Positions 33,100 through 41,252 of a stretch of DNA of 64,000 bases are shown here, piece by piece; position 1 is the stretch's first letter, and each line of letters starts with the position of its first letter. This stretch comes from Thalassotalea euphylliae (GTDB lineage Bacteria > Pseudomonadota > Gammaproteobacteria > Enterobacterales > Alteromonadaceae), in assembly GCF_003390375.1 (NCBI RefSeq), contig NZ_QUOT01000001.1, forward strand, positions 1,240,001 through 1,304,000. The letters are read 5' to 3'. The notes beneath the pieces were generated by a model, which was given only the letters and a program-made list of their open reading frames with translations, was not told the DNA's origin and ran no database searches. The position numbers and the translations under genes are program-made.

Positions 33100-35169
33100 C
33101 TATTCAACAACATCTAAACCGCTAAGTGACTGTTTAAAAGACGACATAATCCCGCCCCACTGCTCACTCCTTGAGATCACTTTTGGTGTAACTAGTAGCA
33201 CTAACTCTGTTTTAGAGTACGAGTCATTTTTAGATTTAAACAAGTTACCCAAAATTGGAATGTCGCCCAGCAATGGTACTTTATTGTCAATAATTGATTT
33301 ATTTTCATCTATCAAACCACCTAAAATTATCGTTTGACCACTTTCAGCAACGACAGCTGTTGCTATATTTCTCTCAAAAATATTAGGGTTTCCGGTCGCA
33401 CTAGATGCACTTGACTCAACTTCATTACTAATAGACTCACTAATATCCATAATCACGACACCTTGAGCATTGATAGTTGGTGTTACCGAAACCTTAATAC
33501 CCGTCTGTCTATATGACGATGTCGTTGTTTGCCTATCGGTTGAGTCAAAACCGTCCGTAACTGAGTCAGTTACTGATATTTGCTCACCTACTTCTAGGCT
33601 CGCGGTAACACCATCTCGAACCAGAATACTCGGGTTAGACAAGATTTTGATATTACTATTACCTTGAGAGAAGGCTGCTGTAATGGAGTCGTTTCCGCCG
33701 TTGGTCAATGAAAAGCTGAAGCCACCATCAGAAGCACTCACATCGCCGATTGTTCCACCGGAAAAACGTCCATTTTGTAGTGCCCACTTTACGCCATATC
33801 TAAAATTGTCTGTTAACGTAACCTCTGCAACCACGATATCTAACATGACCTGTTTAGGTAATACATCCAAGCGATTTACCAATGGAATAATGTTGCGATA
33901 TTCTGTTCCTGAGGTGTAGAAAATTAGTGCGTTAGAACGTTCGTCAACAACAAATGTTAAATCACCATTTGAAGCACCTGTGACGCTTTTTGATTTTTTT
34001 AAATTTCCAGTGGTGTTTCCCGCAGCATCTGCTTTGTTAACTGCCAATTGGGCGCTAGAATTTTTGATTGCCTGCGTTCTAGCTGAGATAAGTGGTGTCA
34101 AGCTTTCACCGATATCAGCAGCGCGTGCATACTTAGGGTGGTAAACATAGTAGCGCTTAACATCACCTTGTGGCGGTTTATCAAGCGTTTTGGTCCAAAA
34201 CTCGACGCGCTCCATTAGCTCCTTAGTCGCAGAAAATACTGCCACAGCGCCAATTTGCATTAGAGGCACAAACACTAAATTATTATTTTGCGGATCATTA
34301 ATGCTATTCGGAATCCCTTCGGTTTCCAGCAGTGCCTGTAACTGAGCTAAATATATGTCTGGTGACGAATAAACAAGTTTAACCAAGCCAACATGTCTAC
34401 CTCGATTGGCTGGCGAGTCCAGTAACTGTACAAGCTCTACCGCCCTGACTACATTGGTATAATTGCCGCGAATAAATAAAGCGCTTTGTTTAACATCGAG
34501 GTTAACTTTAACTTCGGTCAAGTCTTGAACCGTATTTTTAAGTGAAGTCTTGATGCCGTATAGCACTGGCATAATGTGCAGAATGTTTCGTCCTTTTTCG
34601 ACCGAGGTGGCTTCTCGTCCCATGCTGACAATCGTAGATGACTTACTTTTTGGATCAATTTGGTTAATCAAAAAGGTACTGTTTTCATGTTTTAGCTGAA
34701 TACTGCGCTGCGCAAATATCTGCTCTGTCAGTAGGAATAATTCTCGTTTGGAGACAGCCTCATTCAAGTTTAAGGTAACAACCTCCTTGCTTCTGCCAAT
34801 ACTCGGAGCCAAAACATAATTCACCTTTAGCAACTCCCCAAAGGTATAATGAATGAAGTCTGTTAAAGGCATCTTATTTGCTTTAACACTCACCATTTCC
34901 TTATCCGAGAACGCGCTAGAAAGCTGTTTTGATTCAAATTGAACCAAACCTCTTTCCATCGCAGACAGCGAAGTAAATTGCTTTTCTGCAACCCGCCCCT
35001 CTGCCCCTTCACTTACAGCATCGCTGTCTAGGAGAATTTCATCATCGTTCTTGAGAAAAGATTTTTCTACTGTATGCACTTCTTGAGTGGTGCCTTTTCC
35101 ATTGGATGCACAGCCCGTCAAGACGGTCATCAGACAAATTGAAACTAAACTAACTTTAAAATTAACCAT
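33100..35169 (-). CDS. gspD: Type II secretion secretin
   Basis: A 689-residue outer-membrane secretin. It begins with a lipoprotein signal peptide (lipobox VLTGC, C20). N-domains follow (MPLTDFIHYTFGELLKVNYV; VGLVKLVYSSPDIYLAQLQ; YYVYHPKYARAADIGESL), then a Ser/Asn-rich N3 insert, and the secretin core: VMLDIVVAEVTLTDNFRYGV, PSILVRDGVTASLEVGEQIS, GQTIILGGLIDENKS and VPLLGDIPILGNLFKS. That last motif is the hallmark of GspD/PulD. The protein forms the exit channel for folded exoproteins. Its gene is the last of the L-M-C-like-D unit and is followed by the surface protein gene. The lipobox is unusual for GspD, which normally has a plain Sec signal and a separate pilotin, and suggests self-targeting. 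Confidence 0.92.
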   Translation of the reverse strand: MVNFKVSLVSICLMTVLTGCASNGKGTTQEVHTVEKSFLKNDDEILLDSDAVSEGAEGRVAEKQFTSLSAMERGLVQFESKQLSSAFSDKEMVSVKANKMPLTDFIHYTFGELLKVNYVLAPSIGRSKEVVTLNLNEAVSKRELFLLTEQIFAQRSIQLKHENSTFLINQIDPKSKSSTIVSMGREATSVEKGRNILHIMPVLYGIKTSLKNTVQDLTEVKVNLDVKQSALFIRGNYTNVVRAVELVQLLDSPANRGRHVGLVKLVYSSPDIYLAQLQALLETEGIPNSINDPQNNNLVFVPLMQIGAVAVFSATKELMERVEFWTKTLDKPPQGDVKRYYVYHPKYARAADIGESLTPLISARTQAIKNSSAQLAVNKADAAGNTTGNLKKSKSVTGASNGDLTFVVDERSNALIFYTSGTEYRNIIPLVNRLDVLPKQVMLDIVVAEVTLTDNFRYGVKWALQNGRFSGGTIGDVSASDGGFSFSLTNGGNDSITAAFSQGNSNIKILSNPSILVRDGVTASLEVGEQISVTDSVTDGFDSTDRQTTTSSYRQTGIKVSVTPTINAQGVVIMDISESISNEVESSASSATGNPNIFERNIATAVVAESGQTIILGGLIDENKSIIDNKVPLLGDIPILGNLFKSKNDSYSKTELVLLVTPKVISRSEQWGGIMSSFKQSLSGLDVVE

Positions 35170-35184
35170 TATTAAATTCTTTGT

Positions 35185-35718
35185 TTAAGACTGACTTTTC
35201 AAGAACAATTGAAGTGAAACTTTTCTGTCCCCTTCAACAAGTTCAATGTGATTTTTTCCGATTTGTTGCAGCGTGTAATTTGCTAATTTTTCACCTTCTA
35301 AAAGTTTTAGCGGTTTAGCTTTACCAGAAAGCAAATGAAGTTCTGAAAGCAACGCAAACGGCTCTTTATTTTCTGTGTATATTGCCATCAGAGAGTATTC
35401 GTTTTCACCACTAAACAGAGCTTTTTTAACACCCTGCTGCTTTTGCTGTTCTGCAAGCGACATTAATGTTATTTTCGGCTCACTGCTCTTGTTAATCTTC
35501 GGCTTAACCTTGGGTTTTGGCTTTTCAAATTTAGCGAGCTCTAGCGATATTTCAGTTACTTGCTCTTCTGAGATAAACTTCACCTGAGCATTGTCAGGTG
35601 CCGACTCTGCAACTCTGGCTGACAGCTCTATCTCGTCTAACGACAAGCGAGATGTAAAGTCTGCATATGCCAATACCATAGCAACAAACACAGCCCAAAC
35701 AATAGGTGCTCTATTCAC
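35185..35718 (-). CDS. GspC/PilP-like inner-membrane connector
   Basis: About 177 residues: an N-terminal transmembrane helix (APIVWAVFVAMVLAYADF), a Pro/Lys-rich linker (KPKPKVKPKINKSSEPK) and a small C-terminal beta domain (LLEGEKLANYTLQQIGKNHI) similar to the homology region of GspC or to PilP. It has no PDZ domain. Between gspM and gspD, it is the best candidate for the link from the inner-membrane platform to the secretin. I chose the GTG at 35718 because GGGAGG lies eight bases before it; a TTG eleven codons upstream would overlap gspM by 41 bases. Confidence 0.7.
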   Translation of the reverse strand: MNRAPIVWAVFVAMVLAYADFTSRLSLDEIELSARVAESAPDNAQVKFISEEQVTEISLELAKFEKPKPKVKPKINKSSEPKITLMSLAEQQKQQGVKKALFSGENEYSLMAIYTENKEPFALLSELHLLSGKAKPLKLLEGEKLANYTLQQIGKNHIELVEGDRKVSLQLFLKSQS

Positions 35719-36283
35719 TTGTCTGACCTCCCGGCTTCCGCCAAACAGCAAATGTTATTTTGCCAGATACTCTTCCTAACCGAAGACTGCTTGCTTTCAT
35801 TCTTGAAATATTCATCGTGTATGACGCTAGCGCAACCTTAGGTTTCAAGCCCTCAATGGCCAACAATGACGTCATCAATTGTTTGAAACTACCAGAGACT
35901 GTGATTTCCACTTTATGCTCTTCGTATTCATCTGTTTTACTCGGCATCAGCCAACTGGTGCGTTTGACTGAAAGCTTGTTCTCACTCAGAAGGCCTTCAA
36001 TTACTTCTTGATGCCCAAGTTGAAATTGGACTACATCTTGTCCTTGAGTAAATAGTAAATCATCTAGCCCACCAACTTTTACTGACAAGCTGCTCACAGC
36101 TTCAGCCATTTTTGATTCATTAGAGAGTAGGCGTTCCGTTTTTAACAACCGCTCTTCAAGTACGCCAATAGATGTAAGCTTGTCTTCTTGCCAATCCAAA
36201 ACAGGTAGCAATATAAATTTAATAGCCGCCAGAAATGCAATAACGCCAAGCATTAACGGCTTATTGTTTAACAACTCTCTCAT
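35711..36283 (-). CDS. gspM: Type II secretion protein GspM-like
   Basis: A 190-residue protein with one N-terminal transmembrane helix (LMLGVIAFLAAIKFILLPVL), a coiled-coil stretch (LEERLLKTERLLSNESKMAE) and a C-terminal ferredoxin-like domain (VEITVSGSFKQLMTSLLAIE). This is the plan of GspM and PilO. It lies one base after the gspL stop, the usual L-M order. It should form heterodimers with GspL in the inner-membrane platform. Confidence 0.8.
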   Translation of the reverse strand: MRELLNNKPLMLGVIAFLAAIKFILLPVLDWQEDKLTSIGVLEERLLKTERLLSNESKMAEAVSSLSVKVGGLDDLLFTQGQDVVQFQLGHQEVIEGLLSENKLSVKRTSWLMPSKTDEYEEHKVEITVSGSFKQLMTSLLAIEGLKPKVALASYTMNISRMKASSLRLGRVSGKITFAVWRKPGGQTSE

Positions 36284-36284
36284 G

Positions 36285-37394
36285 TTATTTTCCTACCAGC
36301 TGAAATTTTACGGCAAACAGCTCTTTGCCCCCAGTTTTTACTGCTGGCGACGTTACTTCCGGGTTAGTAAGTAATGGAGAATTCGCTAAAAAATGAATAA
36401 CATCAGTAGATTTTTTTGCCTTCATTCGTATGGTGGTTTCACTTTCTGACGAACTGATAAGCAATATGTCAGCCCCTTTTTCAACCAACTGAGTAGTCAG
36501 TAGCCAAAGCGGTGCACTTAAATGACTAAACAGAGGGTTATTATCAATGCTCGTAAGCTGAGCACTCAGTGATTCAAGTTTTCGTTGCTGTTCAAACAGT
36601 TCATTTAGTGAGTTTTGCTGCTCATTCACTCTCGCTTCCAGTGAACTTTCCTTGTAAACCAGGTAACCACTTGCCAGGGTCATATAGCTAATTAATGATA
36701 CTGATAGGGCAATTGATGACAATTTAACAAAAGAGGGCGACCATAAACTGGCAAACAACACACCGTTAAATATTTGTTTATAAACACTACTGGGCAACGA
36801 AGCTAATTGGCTAAACAAGAGCTTAAAATACTCTTGTTGTGTCAGTTGTTTTATCGATGCTTCAATAGAGGTTGGTGGATATGAAATTGCAACTGAATCA
36901 TCTGTGTTGATAGCAGTGACATCGCATTTAAAGCCGTCTTTTGTGAGCTCAGCATATGTAATTCTACCACCTAGCGCCCCTCTAATACCGGTAATTGCGG
37001 AGTCTTTGCTCAAAGCCAGAAATAGTAACAGGCTTTCTGGCACTATAGTAAATGAATGCTCACAAATACTCTGCGCTACATCTTCTTTAATCACAAAAAA
37101 ATGAACTCTAGTTTTACCTTCTCCAACATTACTTGCAGTAAGAAATGTTCTACCTGCGAAGGGAGCTATATTTTTCATATGCTTCGCAGCCAACAAGGCT
37201 TCTTTACGAGATGGGATTGGCAAGTCTCTATAAGTCTCGAATGTATACTCTTTACCAACTATTGTTAGTAAGGCTTTGCTTTTAGACTCGTCTGTAATTT
37301 GGTGTGCTATACCATTACCGTCATATTTAAAGCTAAAATTACCCGAACTATGGAAACGACAACGATTTGCCAAGAGGTTTAACAAAGTTGACAA
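36285..37394 (-). CDS. gspL: Type II secretion protein GspL-like
   Basis: A 369-residue protein. The first ~215 residues are cytoplasmic and resemble the actin-like GspL/PilM domain that binds the GspE ATPase. One transmembrane helix follows (SIALSVSLISYMTLASGYLV, about 224-243), then a coiled coil (EARVNEQQNSLNELFEQQRK) and a small periplasmic ferredoxin-like domain. The start is TTG with GAGGGAAG about seven bases upstream. It opens the second transcription unit of the secretion locus, after a 331-base gap from gspK. Confidence 0.78.
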   Translation of the reverse strand: MSTLLNLLANRCRFHSSGNFSFKYDGNGIAHQITDESKSKALLTIVGKEYTFETYRDLPIPSRKEALLAAKHMKNIAPFAGRTFLTASNVGEGKTRVHFFVIKEDVAQSICEHSFTIVPESLLLFLALSKDSAITGIRGALGGRITYAELTKDGFKCDVTAINTDDSVAISYPPTSIEASIKQLTQQEYFKLLFSQLASLPSSVYKQIFNGVLFASLWSPSFVKLSSIALSVSLISYMTLASGYLVYKESSLEARVNEQQNSLNELFEQQRKLESLSAQLTSIDNNPLFSHLSAPLWLLTTQLVEKGADILLISSSESETTIRMKAKKSTDVIHFLANSPLLTNPEVTSPAVKTGGKELFAVKFQLVGK

Positions 37395-37725
37395 GAAACT
37401 ACTTCCCTCAAAAAATTACAGCCAGCGCCCATTATCTACAGTTTGTTGTGTTAATACAATCGGCGATTAAATTGAATATGTTGCAAATAATAAACTGAAT
37501 GGCGGCTGAGCAATGCACTATGCGCCACGCTTTGTCGAAAAATCGAACACAGCATTTAAATTCATGCACAAACAGAGTGATATTACCGTAGCAAGAAAAT
37601 TTAGGTATAGTAACGTAATTACTATGCCAGTTATTTACATGATTCAATGGGATTAGGCGTGAACGTCGGTAAACAATTGGCTAATTAGTAAACCTACTTG
37701 TACGAACACGGCAATTATCGTTGTG
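37395..37725. other. 331-base gap inside the secretion locus
   Basis: The run of overlapping gsp genes breaks here, between gspK and gspL. The right end holds a 7-bp inverted repeat that starts in the last codons of gspK (CGGCAAT and ATTGCCG, 37709-37734) without a T-run. A candidate promoter for gspL is at 37431-37459. A 47-codon plus-strand frame (37513-37656, MHYAPRFVEKSNTAFKFMHK start) is possible but lacks a good ribosome binding site, and a 71-codon minus-strand frame overlaps it. I would not call either a gene without homology. Confidence 0.5.
37431..37459 (-). promoter_or_regulatory. Candidate promoter of the gspL-M-C-like-D unit
   Basis: On the minus strand, -35 TTGTAT (37454-37459), a 17-base spacer and -10 GATAAT (37431-37436, five of six) would start a message about 30 bases before the gspL TTG start. 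Confidence 0.35.
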
Positions 37726-38601
37726 TTATTGCCGGGAAAGCACTACAAATGGAGTGATTGAACTTTGATTTTGAGACTTTACTTTCATAGTTCTTGATAA
37801 AGTGACATCACCTACTTCAACCTTGACATTCACCTCATGCAAGGTCCCTGGGTTAAAATCAATATAGTTAAAATTCTGCCCACCAACAAGCAACTGCCAA
37901 TCGCTCTCTGTAAAGCCGTTACCCGTTAACTTATCGCTTTCAATCGCATTAGCAACATCGTCCCCGAACAATACTTGATTTAGTTCCAGTGTTGCGAAAA
38001 CAGGATTAAAGAAAGAAGTCGCATAAATGGTTACGTTTTCTGACACACCTACATAGATATCTTGGGTCATACCTTTGATCGATCTAAGTTCACTAATGTG
38101 CTGCAATGGGCCGTTCCTGGGAACAATTATTCCCTCATAGGAGTTAGCTTCAGCCCCCTGTTGCCGGACACTGCTGTCAGCATCAATCCAATCCATTATA
38201 GCGCTGTACAGCGAAGCGGCTTCTTCTTGCGAAGCGCCACTTGCGACCAACAACTTTTTTAAATAACTTTGAGGAGATGTAAGCAATGAAAGGCGTCCTG
38301 AAAGAGGTTGTATCTTAACTTCAGTGCCATTTTCAAGCTTAAATGCTTTACCGAGCCGCCATGTTACGCCATTAATTTCACTTCCGTGAATTTGGTGGGC
38401 ATCTAGTCTAAATAGCTCTGCGAGTATTTTATTTTCTGCGCTTGTCATCAACAGTTCAGCCTTTATCCTATCTTTAAAATCAGAGGCTACACTTACATTG
38501 GTTCGTGCGGTTTTTGTTATTTGAATAGCAATTACAGATATGATTGCAGATAACAATAACACCTGAATTAGCGCTAAACCTTGCTGTTTAAAAAGACTCA
38601 C
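37726..38601 (-). CDS. gspK: Type II secretion minor pseudopilin GspK
   Basis: A 291-residue large minor pseudopilin. The short leader ends QQG and the hydrophobic helix LALIQVLLLSAIISVIAIQ follows. Position +5 is Gln, not Glu, in keeping with GspK proteins, which lack the Glu5 of other pseudopilins. The alpha domain insertion includes SLYSAIMDWIDADSSVRQQG, GAEANSYEGIIVPRNGPL and HISELRSIKGM, clear GspK signatures with calcium-site residues. It caps the pseudopilus tip with GspI and GspJ. GTG start, 14-base overlap with gspJ. Confidence 0.9.
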   Translation of the reverse strand: MSLFKQQGLALIQVLLLSAIISVIAIQITKTARTNVSVASDFKDRIKAELLMTSAENKILAELFRLDAHQIHGSEINGVTWRLGKAFKLENGTEVKIQPLSGRLSLLTSPQSYLKKLLVASGASQEEAASLYSAIMDWIDADSSVRQQGAEANSYEGIIVPRNGPLQHISELRSIKGMTQDIYVGVSENVTIYATSFFNPVFATLELNQVLFGDDVANAIESDKLTGNGFTESDWQLLVGGQNFNYIDFNPGTLHEVNVKVEVGDVTLSRTMKVKSQNQSSITPFVVLSRQ

Positions 38602-39256
38602 TAAATTGCACCAATACCCGAGAATCTATTTCTGTTAGTTTTACCTGCAGGTTTTGCTCTGCACCCAGTAAGCCAAACTTTATATTTAACCGTTGCGGCA
38701 TCACACGTCTGTTTAAGGCATTAAAGCTAGTCCACCATCGCATTGGTCTAGCACTATTTTTTTCGTCTATGTTTTCGTGACCAAAATAACTAAACTCGAG
38801 GAACTCCAATTTTTCTAGCAACACTGTGGTTTTACTGAACTTCCTACGTTGTGACATATGGGTAAAAGCTTGCGCATTGTTTGCGGGTTGCTCTTCATAG
38901 ATAAGAGCGTAACTTAAATCTTCCTGTTGTTTAAGCGATAGTCTAAATATTGTTGGTAACTCCTGACTGTATAGTGACTTGGTTGTTATCGCGACTAAAC
39001 CTTGGTTATCTCCTTCAAAAAAGATAACAGGTTCGTTTTTTTCTGCGCGCACAATAAAAGGATATATACTTTCGACCAAACGCCTAGTTAGCAATAGTGA
39101 TTTCATGGTTTTTGCTGAATCATCAAAATTGCCGAGCTCTTTGCCCCATCGCTCTATAAAAAACGTGTATCCCTGCGTCATAATGATCAACGTAAAACTC
39201 ATAATCGTTAGCGCTACAAGCAGCTCAACGAGTGAGAAGCCTTTACTCTTTACCAT
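38588..39256 (-). CDS. gspJ: Type II secretion minor pseudopilin GspJ
   Basis: A 222-residue prepilin-like protein with the leader MVKSKG and mature start FSLVELLVALTIMSFTLI (Glu at +5). Length and the position between gspI and gspK mark it as GspJ. It forms the tip complex with GspI and GspK. Overlaps of 7 and 14 bases with its neighbours show tight coupling. Processing needs a prepilin peptidase, which is not encoded in this window. Confidence 0.85.
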   Translation of the reverse strand: MVKSKGFSLVELLVALTIMSFTLIIMTQGYTFFIERWGKELGNFDDSAKTMKSLLLTRRLVESIYPFIVRAEKNEPVIFFEGDNQGLVAITTKSLYSQELPTIFRLSLKQQEDLSYALIYEEQPANNAQAFTHMSQRRKFSKTTVLLEKLEFLEFSYFGHENIDEKNSARPMRWWTSFNALNRRVMPQRLNIKFGLLGAEQNLQVKLTEIDSRVLVQFSESF

Positions 39257-39669
39257 GAAAGCTCCTCGTACTCATAATTTGTATCTATACCATTAAATGT
39301 TACGGCAAATCTGACGCGCCATTTTTTTAACCTGTGTTCTGCTTGGCTGACTTGAGCACCAACAAACCTGACTGGCGGCTTGTATACGTCTATGACGGTC
39401 GCTTGCCATTGGTAGCTACCACCAAGTAGAGCACCTTGGCCAGATAAGCTATTTTGGTTTGATTGAGTTAGTAATTCGTTTGAAATGTCGCTTGTGACTA
39501 AGCTAGCAATAGATGCAATTTGCATCGCATTTTCTGCTTTTTGGTTTGCAATTATTGCACCGCGAAATATTAAAGTGAATATACTTAAACTGATAAAGGC
39601 TATCAAAGACGCAACTAATACCTCAATCAAAGTAAATCCAGTAATGCGCTTTTTAGAGTAGGTAATCAT
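39250..39669 (-). CDS. gspI: Type II secretion minor pseudopilin GspI
   Basis: A 139-residue pseudopilin with leader MITYSKKRITG and mature start FTLIEVLVASLIAFISLS. The small size and location between gspH and gspJ fit GspI. In known systems GspI nucleates the pseudopilus tip. It overlaps gspH by 17 bases. Confidence 0.85.
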   Translation of the reverse strand: MITYSKKRITGFTLIEVLVASLIAFISLSIFTLIFRGAIIANQKAENAMQIASIASLVTSDISNELLTQSNQNSLSGQGALLGGSYQWQATVIDVYKPPVRFVGAQVSQAEHRLKKWRVRFAVTFNGIDTNYEYEELSW

Positions 39670-40063
39670 CTAGGTTTACTATGGTTGTCTTGCCCTGAAA
39701 GTTCAATTTAAGATCGTTAATATCAGGAAAGCCCGCTGAAGAGAACACAAGCTGCTGCCTGGGAAATCTTATATGCTCATAAATGACTTCCAGCCTTTCT
39801 CCTTGATTTTTATAACCGTACGATATCTTACGATCGGAGAATGTAACTTCAATTGGTTGACTATTGATGAATGCTTTATAGCTTATCGCTTTTAACAACT
39901 CCATCGTATCTTTTTTGTCTGCATAAAAATTGGTGCGGTCAAAGCTTTTAAACAGGTTTGGGCCGACGAGAGAGTATGTGATGGCAACAATACTCATGAC
40001 AACCATAAGCTCTATCAAAGTAAAGCCTCGGTTTTTTTTTAAACGTCTACAGCCCAACATCAT
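39653..40063 (-). CDS. gspH: Type II secretion minor pseudopilin GspH
   Basis: About 136 residues with a positively charged leader (CRRLKKNRG) and mature start FTLIELMVVMSIVAITYSLV. A beta-rich C-terminus contains KAFINSQPIEVTF and KISYGYKNQG, as in GspH. I use the ATG at 40063; a second ATG follows at once, and a TTG four codons upstream is less likely. It overlaps gspF by about 17 bases. Confidence 0.82.
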   Translation of the reverse strand: MMLGCRRLKKNRGFTLIELMVVMSIVAITYSLVGPNLFKSFDRTNFYADKKDTMELLKAISYKAFINSQPIEVTFSDRKISYGYKNQGERLEVIYEHIRFPRQQLVFSSAGFPDINDLKLNFQGKTTIVNLDDYLL

Positions 40064-41252
40064 TTGTCGATACAATACTCATCAGCATAACCACCACCAC
40101 CGAACCAACTATTGCCCCCATGGTTAGAATCAACAGGGGCTCTAGCATTGATGTCACTGTCGTAGTCCAACTCTCAAAGTCAGTTCTTGAACGGTTTGCG
40201 ATTTCATCAAATACTGGGGTCAACTCACCGCTTTCTTCACCTACTTCTACTAGTGAGATATCAAACTCACTGTATAAATCTGACTCGAGTAATGTCGAAG
40301 AAAGACTTGCGCCTTGCTTAACTTTATTTGCAACAATCAATAACTGGGATTGCAAAGATGAATTTTTTAGGTTGCCTGCTGACAGAGAGAGTGCATCAAC
40401 AATAGAGACACCACTTGATAGCATCATAGCCATAGAAGCGTTAAATCTAATTCTCTCGGTTAAACGAACTAGCTTTCCTAGCAGCGGAACACTTAGCATG
40501 TAGTGATTGACCTTAGCTTTAAATGAAGACGATCTCATCCCATGCTGAAAAGCAAAAGCAATCAACGCAAGTGCGGAAAATAATAGCCATTGATAATTAA
40601 TAAACCAATCACTTAAATTTAATAGCAGTAATGTATACGATGGAAGATCTCCCCCTCTATCAAATATCGAACTCATTTGCGGCACAATATAATTAAAGAC
40701 AAACAGAACACACAGAACAGAGACGAAGAGGATTACTAGAGGGTAGGCTAGCGATTGAATTATTTTGGCACGAAGTTCACGCTTAAATTTTATATCTGCT
40801 GCAAGCCTTGCAAATATAATATCTAACTCGCCCGACGCCTCTCCCAGTTTTAACATATTGATATATAGCTTATCAAAAACATCTGAAGCTTCGGCAAAAG
40901 CCTCAGAAACAGACTTACCTGATCGCACCGCGGTAAGCAACTTCGAGAGTAATTGTGAACAATGGGTTGAGGACGCCCCTTTTTGCAGGATCTCTATTCC
41001 CCTATCGATTCGCACACCGCTTTTAAGTAAGATAGCCAATTCAGAAGTGATAAATTCAAGTTCGTTTAAAGTAACTTTCTTACGACCAAACGCAATAGAA
41101 AGGCGCTGCGCCTCTTCCTTTACAGCTTGAATATTTACTAGGATCAATCCTTTATCGGCTATTTCCTGCTTAGCTAAGGTCGTTGATTTAGAGCTTATCT
41201 CACCTGAAACTTTTGAACCGTGATTGTCATAAGCCGTGTAAGAAAACCGCAT
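40047..41252 (-). CDS. gspF: Type II secretion inner-membrane platform protein GspF
   Basis: A 401-residue protein with two repeated T2SSF domains. Each has the helix pattern FITSELAILLKSGVRIDRGI / FNASMAMMLSSGVSIVDAL, followed by a membrane segment (SLAYPLVILFVSVLCVLFVF; the C-terminal ILTMGAIVGSVVVVMLM). GEASGELDIIFARLA and GEESGELTPVFDEIA are the matching repeats. It is the platform protein that couples the ATPase to pseudopilus growth. One-base overlap with gspE (TAATG). Confidence 0.92.
   Translation of the reverse strand: MRFSYTAYDNHGSKVSGEISSKSTTLAKQEIADKGLILVNIQAVKEEAQRLSIAFGRKKVTLNELEFITSELAILLKSGVRIDRGIEILQKGASSTHCSQLLSKLLTAVRSGKSVSEAFAEASDVFDKLYINMLKLGEASGELDIIFARLAADIKFKRELRAKIIQSLAYPLVILFVSVLCVLFVFNYIVPQMSSIFDRGGDLPSYTLLLLNLSDWFINYQWLLFSALALIAFAFQHGMRSSSFKAKVNHYMLSVPLLGKLVRLTERIRFNASMAMMLSSGVSIVDALSLSAGNLKNSSLQSQLLIVANKVKQGASLSSTLLESDLYSEFDISLVEVGEESGELTPVFDEIANRSRTDFESWTTTVTSMLEPLLILTMGAIVGSVVVVMLMSIVSTNDVGL

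Noticed and set aside
37432..37647. 71-codon minus-strand frame in the gspK-gspL gap
   Set aside because: No ribosome site, unusual composition rich in Asn, Cys and His, and overlap with a competing plus-strand frame and a promoter candidate.
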